From assembly GCA_002811645.1 (NCBI GenBank), contig PDIP01000035.1:1-40291 (forward strand): a stretch of 40,291 nt of DNA, given 5' to 3'. The first letter of the stretch is position 1. The number at the start of each line of letters is the position of its first letter. Below the pieces are notes generated by a model, which saw nothing but the letters and a program-made list of their open reading frames with translations, was not told the origin of the DNA and searched no databases. The translations under genes were made by a program, and so were the position numbers. Positions 37,870 through 40,291 of this stretch are shown in pieces. The DNA comes from Corallochytrium limacisporum (taxonomy: Eukaryota > Opisthokonta).

Positions 37870-39429
37870 ATGATTAGAAATTGGTGGACAATTCTTCTGT
37901 CATGGCTCCTTGTGGTCCAGACGGGACCTGCCATGGGTCTGATCTATCATACAACATTGGACCAGAATGACAGCAGCCTTGCACTTCTGTCTTCTTTCGG
38001 GTTTGTATTGGGTGGTCATTTTAATTTAACTGTCGAGTCTGTTGAAATCCTGCCTCCTTTGTCCCCCAAAACGAACCCCAATGACTTGATCGGCTTCCAT
38101 ATCAGGAAATCTGGTCGAGACGAGGGATCGTACGATAGCGCACAAGAACGTAATCGTTGCTATCTGTTGGCACAAAATAATGTGATCCATGAGACTCAAG
38201 CCCCATTGGACTCAATTATTCTTCTGATGGACCCCATTACTGGAAAGTTTTCAGAGCCACAGAAATTCGGACGCCTCAGCAATGTCGACATCATTTTGGG
38301 AGAAGTAGAGCACTCGGCGACCATGAAAATCTCTGACGCGCAGCAGGAAGGTCAGTTTGAGCTCATGTATATCAATTGTGGCAACATGGCTCAATTCGAG
38401 ACTCAAAAGCAGCTCGTCGCACGGGCACACTTCACTACCCTTAACATGATTATCGAAGAGTACAATGTCATCAATGGACACAAGCACTACCTTGGAGTCG
38501 GTGAGCAGTGGCTGCCTACTGCGTTATATCTTGTCTTCTTTGTTCACATCGGATTGGCGTCAGTGTGGATTTGGGTTCTCTACAAGAACTGGAGCACGGG
38601 GAAGGTGTTCAAGATTCATTTTATTATGCTGGCTTGCGTGCTGGCAAAAGCTTTCAGCGTCTTGTTCCACGGGTTGAGATATCAGAGTATGGATCGCTAT
38701 GGTCATGGCAAGGAAGCTGTCGATGTCATGTATTCCATCTTTGCCATCATCAAAGGGACTTTGCTCTTTGGCACCATTCTACTGGTTGGAGCCGGTATGA
38801 GTTTCGTGAAGCCATTCCTGAGCGACCGAGATAAGAAAGTTCTCTACGTCGTGCTGCCGCTGCAGTTGGTCGCCAATATTGCGGCTGTCGTCGTTGCAGA
38901 AGTCTCCCCTGGAACGGCGATATATATCACTTGGGAGCAGATCTTCATTATTTTTGATCTCATTTGCTGTGTCTCCATCATGTTCCCGATCCTGTGGAGT
39001 ATTCGCCATTTGAAGGAAGGTGTTCAGTCCAGCGGTAAGGGTGTGATTAATCTTGTCAAACTGAAATTGTTCCGCCAGTTCTACCTGGCAATATTGGTCT
39101 ATCTGTATTTCACCCGCATTGTAGTGCGCCTGTTGGAATCCACCTTGCCCTACCATTACATCTGGTTGAGTACCTTCGCTGGTGAACTGGCCACCGTGGC
39201 TTTCTTCCTCTTCTGCGGCTCTCGATTCCAGCCACAAGCACAGAATCCATACTTAAAAGTTCCCCAGAATGAAGAAGAAGAGGCTCTGTTTATGCAAGAG
39301 CTGGCACATATCGATCGTGATGCCGCCGAGCTTCGCACTAGCTGGACTGCAGAGGAATTCAGTGCAGAAGATGGGCAAGTGATTGGGCAAAATGGAACAA
39401 CATTGCTTAGCAGGGGCCATGAAGACTAG
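37870..39429 (+). CDS. GPR107/GPR108-like lung seven-transmembrane (GOST) protein
   Basis: 519 residues. A signal peptide spans about 1-23. A lumenal domain (about 24-210) holds two conserved-looking cysteines (RCYLL, YINCGN). Seven hydrophobic helices run from about 218 to 460, beginning LPTALYLVFFVHIGLASVWIWVL. The block KIHFIMLACVLAKAFSVLFHGLRY, then KGTLLFGTILLVGAGMSFVKPFLSDRDKK and FIIFDLICCVSIMFPILWSIRHL are the Lung7TM family signature. An acidic cytosolic tail follows. GPR107-type proteins live in the Golgi/trans-Golgi network and take part in vesicle traffic; plant relatives are the CAND6/7 proteins. The stop is TAG, 60 bp from the convergent MZM1 stop. Confidence 0.93.
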   Translation: MIRNWWTILLSWLLVVQTGPAMGLIYHTTLDQNDSSLALLSSFGFVLGGHFNLTVESVEILPPLSPKTNPNDLIGFHIRKSGRDEGSYDSAQERNRCYLLAQNNVIHETQAPLDSIILLMDPITGKFSEPQKFGRLSNVDIILGEVEHSATMKISDAQQEGQFELMYINCGNMAQFETQKQLVARAHFTTLNMIIEEYNVINGHKHYLGVGEQWLPTALYLVFFVHIGLASVWIWVLYKNWSTGKVFKIHFIMLACVLAKAFSVLFHGLRYQSMDRYGHGKEAVDVMYSIFAIIKGTLLFGTILLVGAGMSFVKPFLSDRDKKVLYVVLPLQLVANIAAVVVAEVSPGTAIYITWEQIFIIFDLICCVSIMFPILWSIRHLKEGVQSSGKGVINLVKLKLFRQFYLAILVYLYFTRIVVRLLESTLPYHYIWLSTFAGELATVAFFLFCGSRFQPQAQNPYLKVPQNEEEEALFMQELAHIDRDAAELRTSWTAEEFSAEDGQVIGQNGTTLLSRGHED

Positions 39430-39489
39430 CTGGCCACACACCCCTCTATTAAAAACCTTTTCATGGTCAAAATCTATTGTACAGTGTTC

Positions 39490-39810
39490 TCAACATTTCT
39501 TTTTCGGCATATCCGTCAGCTCTGTCTCTGGTTGGATCTTAACTTCATAAGTCTCCCCTTCGAGATGCTTGCCCTGCAGAACATTCTGACGAAGGAAGAC
39601 TGCAACTTGCTCTGCTTCCTCAATTTTTCCGAGCACTACTTCCTCGCTGGTATCATTTTCCGCGCTCTCCTTGAACCGTCTACGTATTTCAGCGTGTGCT
39701 GCCACCAAGGTTTCACTATCTCCCTTAAAGGTACTCTGACAACTACGCAGCAGAGTCCGGTATGCTGCAAGAGCCCGGGATCGGAGCTGAGGGTTGTGTA
39801 TTCCCGACAT
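39490..39810 (-). CDS. MZM1: LYR-motif complex III assembly factor MZM1/LYRM7
   Basis: 106 residues. The LYR family start is ALAAYRTLLRSCQSTFKGD (about 13-31). The AHAEIRRRFKE helix and IEEAEQVAVFLRQNVLQGK follow. The C-terminal YEVKIQPETELTD strand is the Mzm1-type tail, which separates it from LYRM4. Mzm1/LYRM7 is a matrix chaperone that binds the Rieske iron-sulfur protein before it is inserted into complex III. Its LYR core is AYR here, a common variation. The length (about 104-123 in the family) and start ATG 39810 agree. The stop is TAA. Confidence 0.87.
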   Translation of the reverse strand: MSGIHNPQLRSRALAAYRTLLRSCQSTFKGDSETLVAAHAEIRRRFKESAENDTSEEVVLGKIEEAEQVAVFLRQNVLQGKHLEGETYEVKIQPETELTDMPKKKC

Positions 39811-40291
39811 GTTTGCTACTTTTGCGGTATGCAGTGTGAAAGTGAACGGATGGTCGTCTCATGGTCTCACGTGCAACTAATACCAAGCAAGTGCCCCTCG
39901 GATCATGCGTGCTCACTGTTGTCTTCCCATCTCACCATGCTTGTTATCACATTACTAACCCTGTCCCTTATCACTGGTTTCCTCTTTGGTCGCATCAGTG
40001 TAGAACCCGGCCAACAATGAATTTCGTCGCCACATGACCCTCAGCCTCCCCAGCCACCACCACCACCCGCCCGTCGCTTCCGACCCTGCCTCCCTTTTCC
40101 TTATGCCGCACAGAGGAGGCCCGACCACCCCGGTTATGTCATCGCACAGCAACCCGAGCAGGCCGGAGCCCCCCCCTCCTTTTCCTGTTCCGCGGCCTTG
40201 CCCATCTCCTGCACAGAACGGCGGAACAGGTTGGGAGTGGGGGAGGTGGCCCTCCGCCCCGGGTTGGGGGGGGGGGGGTGGGGCTGGATCT
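39811..40291. other. Window edge, MZM1 upstream flank
   Basis: 481 bp to the edge. No gene is supported. It becomes very C-rich and then G-rich, ending in a G13 run (40266-40278). Confidence 0.5.
40266..40278. repeat. G13 homopolymer
   Basis: Thirteen consecutive G near the right edge of the window. Confidence 0.95.

Overview
The window reads as compact nuclear DNA of a flagellated eukaryote, most likely an early-diverging zoosporic (chytrid-like) fungus. The genes are eukaryotic and mostly intronless: complex I TYKY subunit, eL27, eL38, SmD2, the SSU-processome protein Sof1, DPM2, a GPR107-type seven-helix protein and complex III assembly factors. A fungal/bacterial type I DAHP synthase fits a fungus. 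An OSCP1 homologue and a calcyphosin-like EF-hand protein are typical of organisms that build cilia. No bacterial operon structure, CRISPR array, rRNA, convincing tRNA or recognisable mobile element was seen. Species-level placement cannot be made from sequence reading alone.

Layout. Positions 1-5.5 kb hold a SLAC1/TehA-type anion channel gene (minus) with a long CA microsatellite just before its start codon, a C-rich gene-free stretch, and a kinesin (plus). At 5.8-14.5 kb come a 1259-residue HEAT-like solenoid protein (plus), NDUFS8 (minus), an F-box protein with an acidic tail (minus) and Sof1/DCAF13 (plus). At 14.5-20.1 kb come DAHP synthase (minus), a UQCC2/Cbp6-like protein (plus), a half-length calcyphosin with a clear 86-nt intron (minus), UMP-CMP kinase (minus) and an unrecognised gene (plus). 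At 20.5-29 kb come SARAF (plus), eL27 (minus), a protein kinase with an acidic then basic tail (minus), OSCP1 (plus), and the divergent pair SmD2 (minus) and eL38 (plus). At 29.7-40.3 kb come an NT-C2 protein, an ICME-like esterase (both plus), DPM2, a small gene with a probable intron, an AlkB-family oxygenase (all minus), an unrecognised gene (plus), an STI1-like gene broken by an in-frame TGA (minus), the GPR107-like protein (plus) and MZM1/LYRM7 (minus).

Genes alternate strand often, and several convergent pairs end only 29-102 bp apart. Functional themes recur, although the genes are not co-transcribed: respiratory chain and complex III assembly (NDUFS8, UQCC2-like, MZM1), ER/Golgi membrane functions (SARAF, DPM2, ICME-like, GPR107), ribosome/RNA (eL27, eL38, Sof1, SmD2), and cilium-linked or cytoskeletal genes (OSCP1, calcyphosin, kinesin).

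The points most worth checking are two minus-strand genes (33.5-34.0 kb and 36.2-36.9 kb) whose frames continue past a TGA embedded in GGTGAG. The first has an ordinary intron explanation. The second does not have a good one, and it also shows a second frame anomaly at its start.
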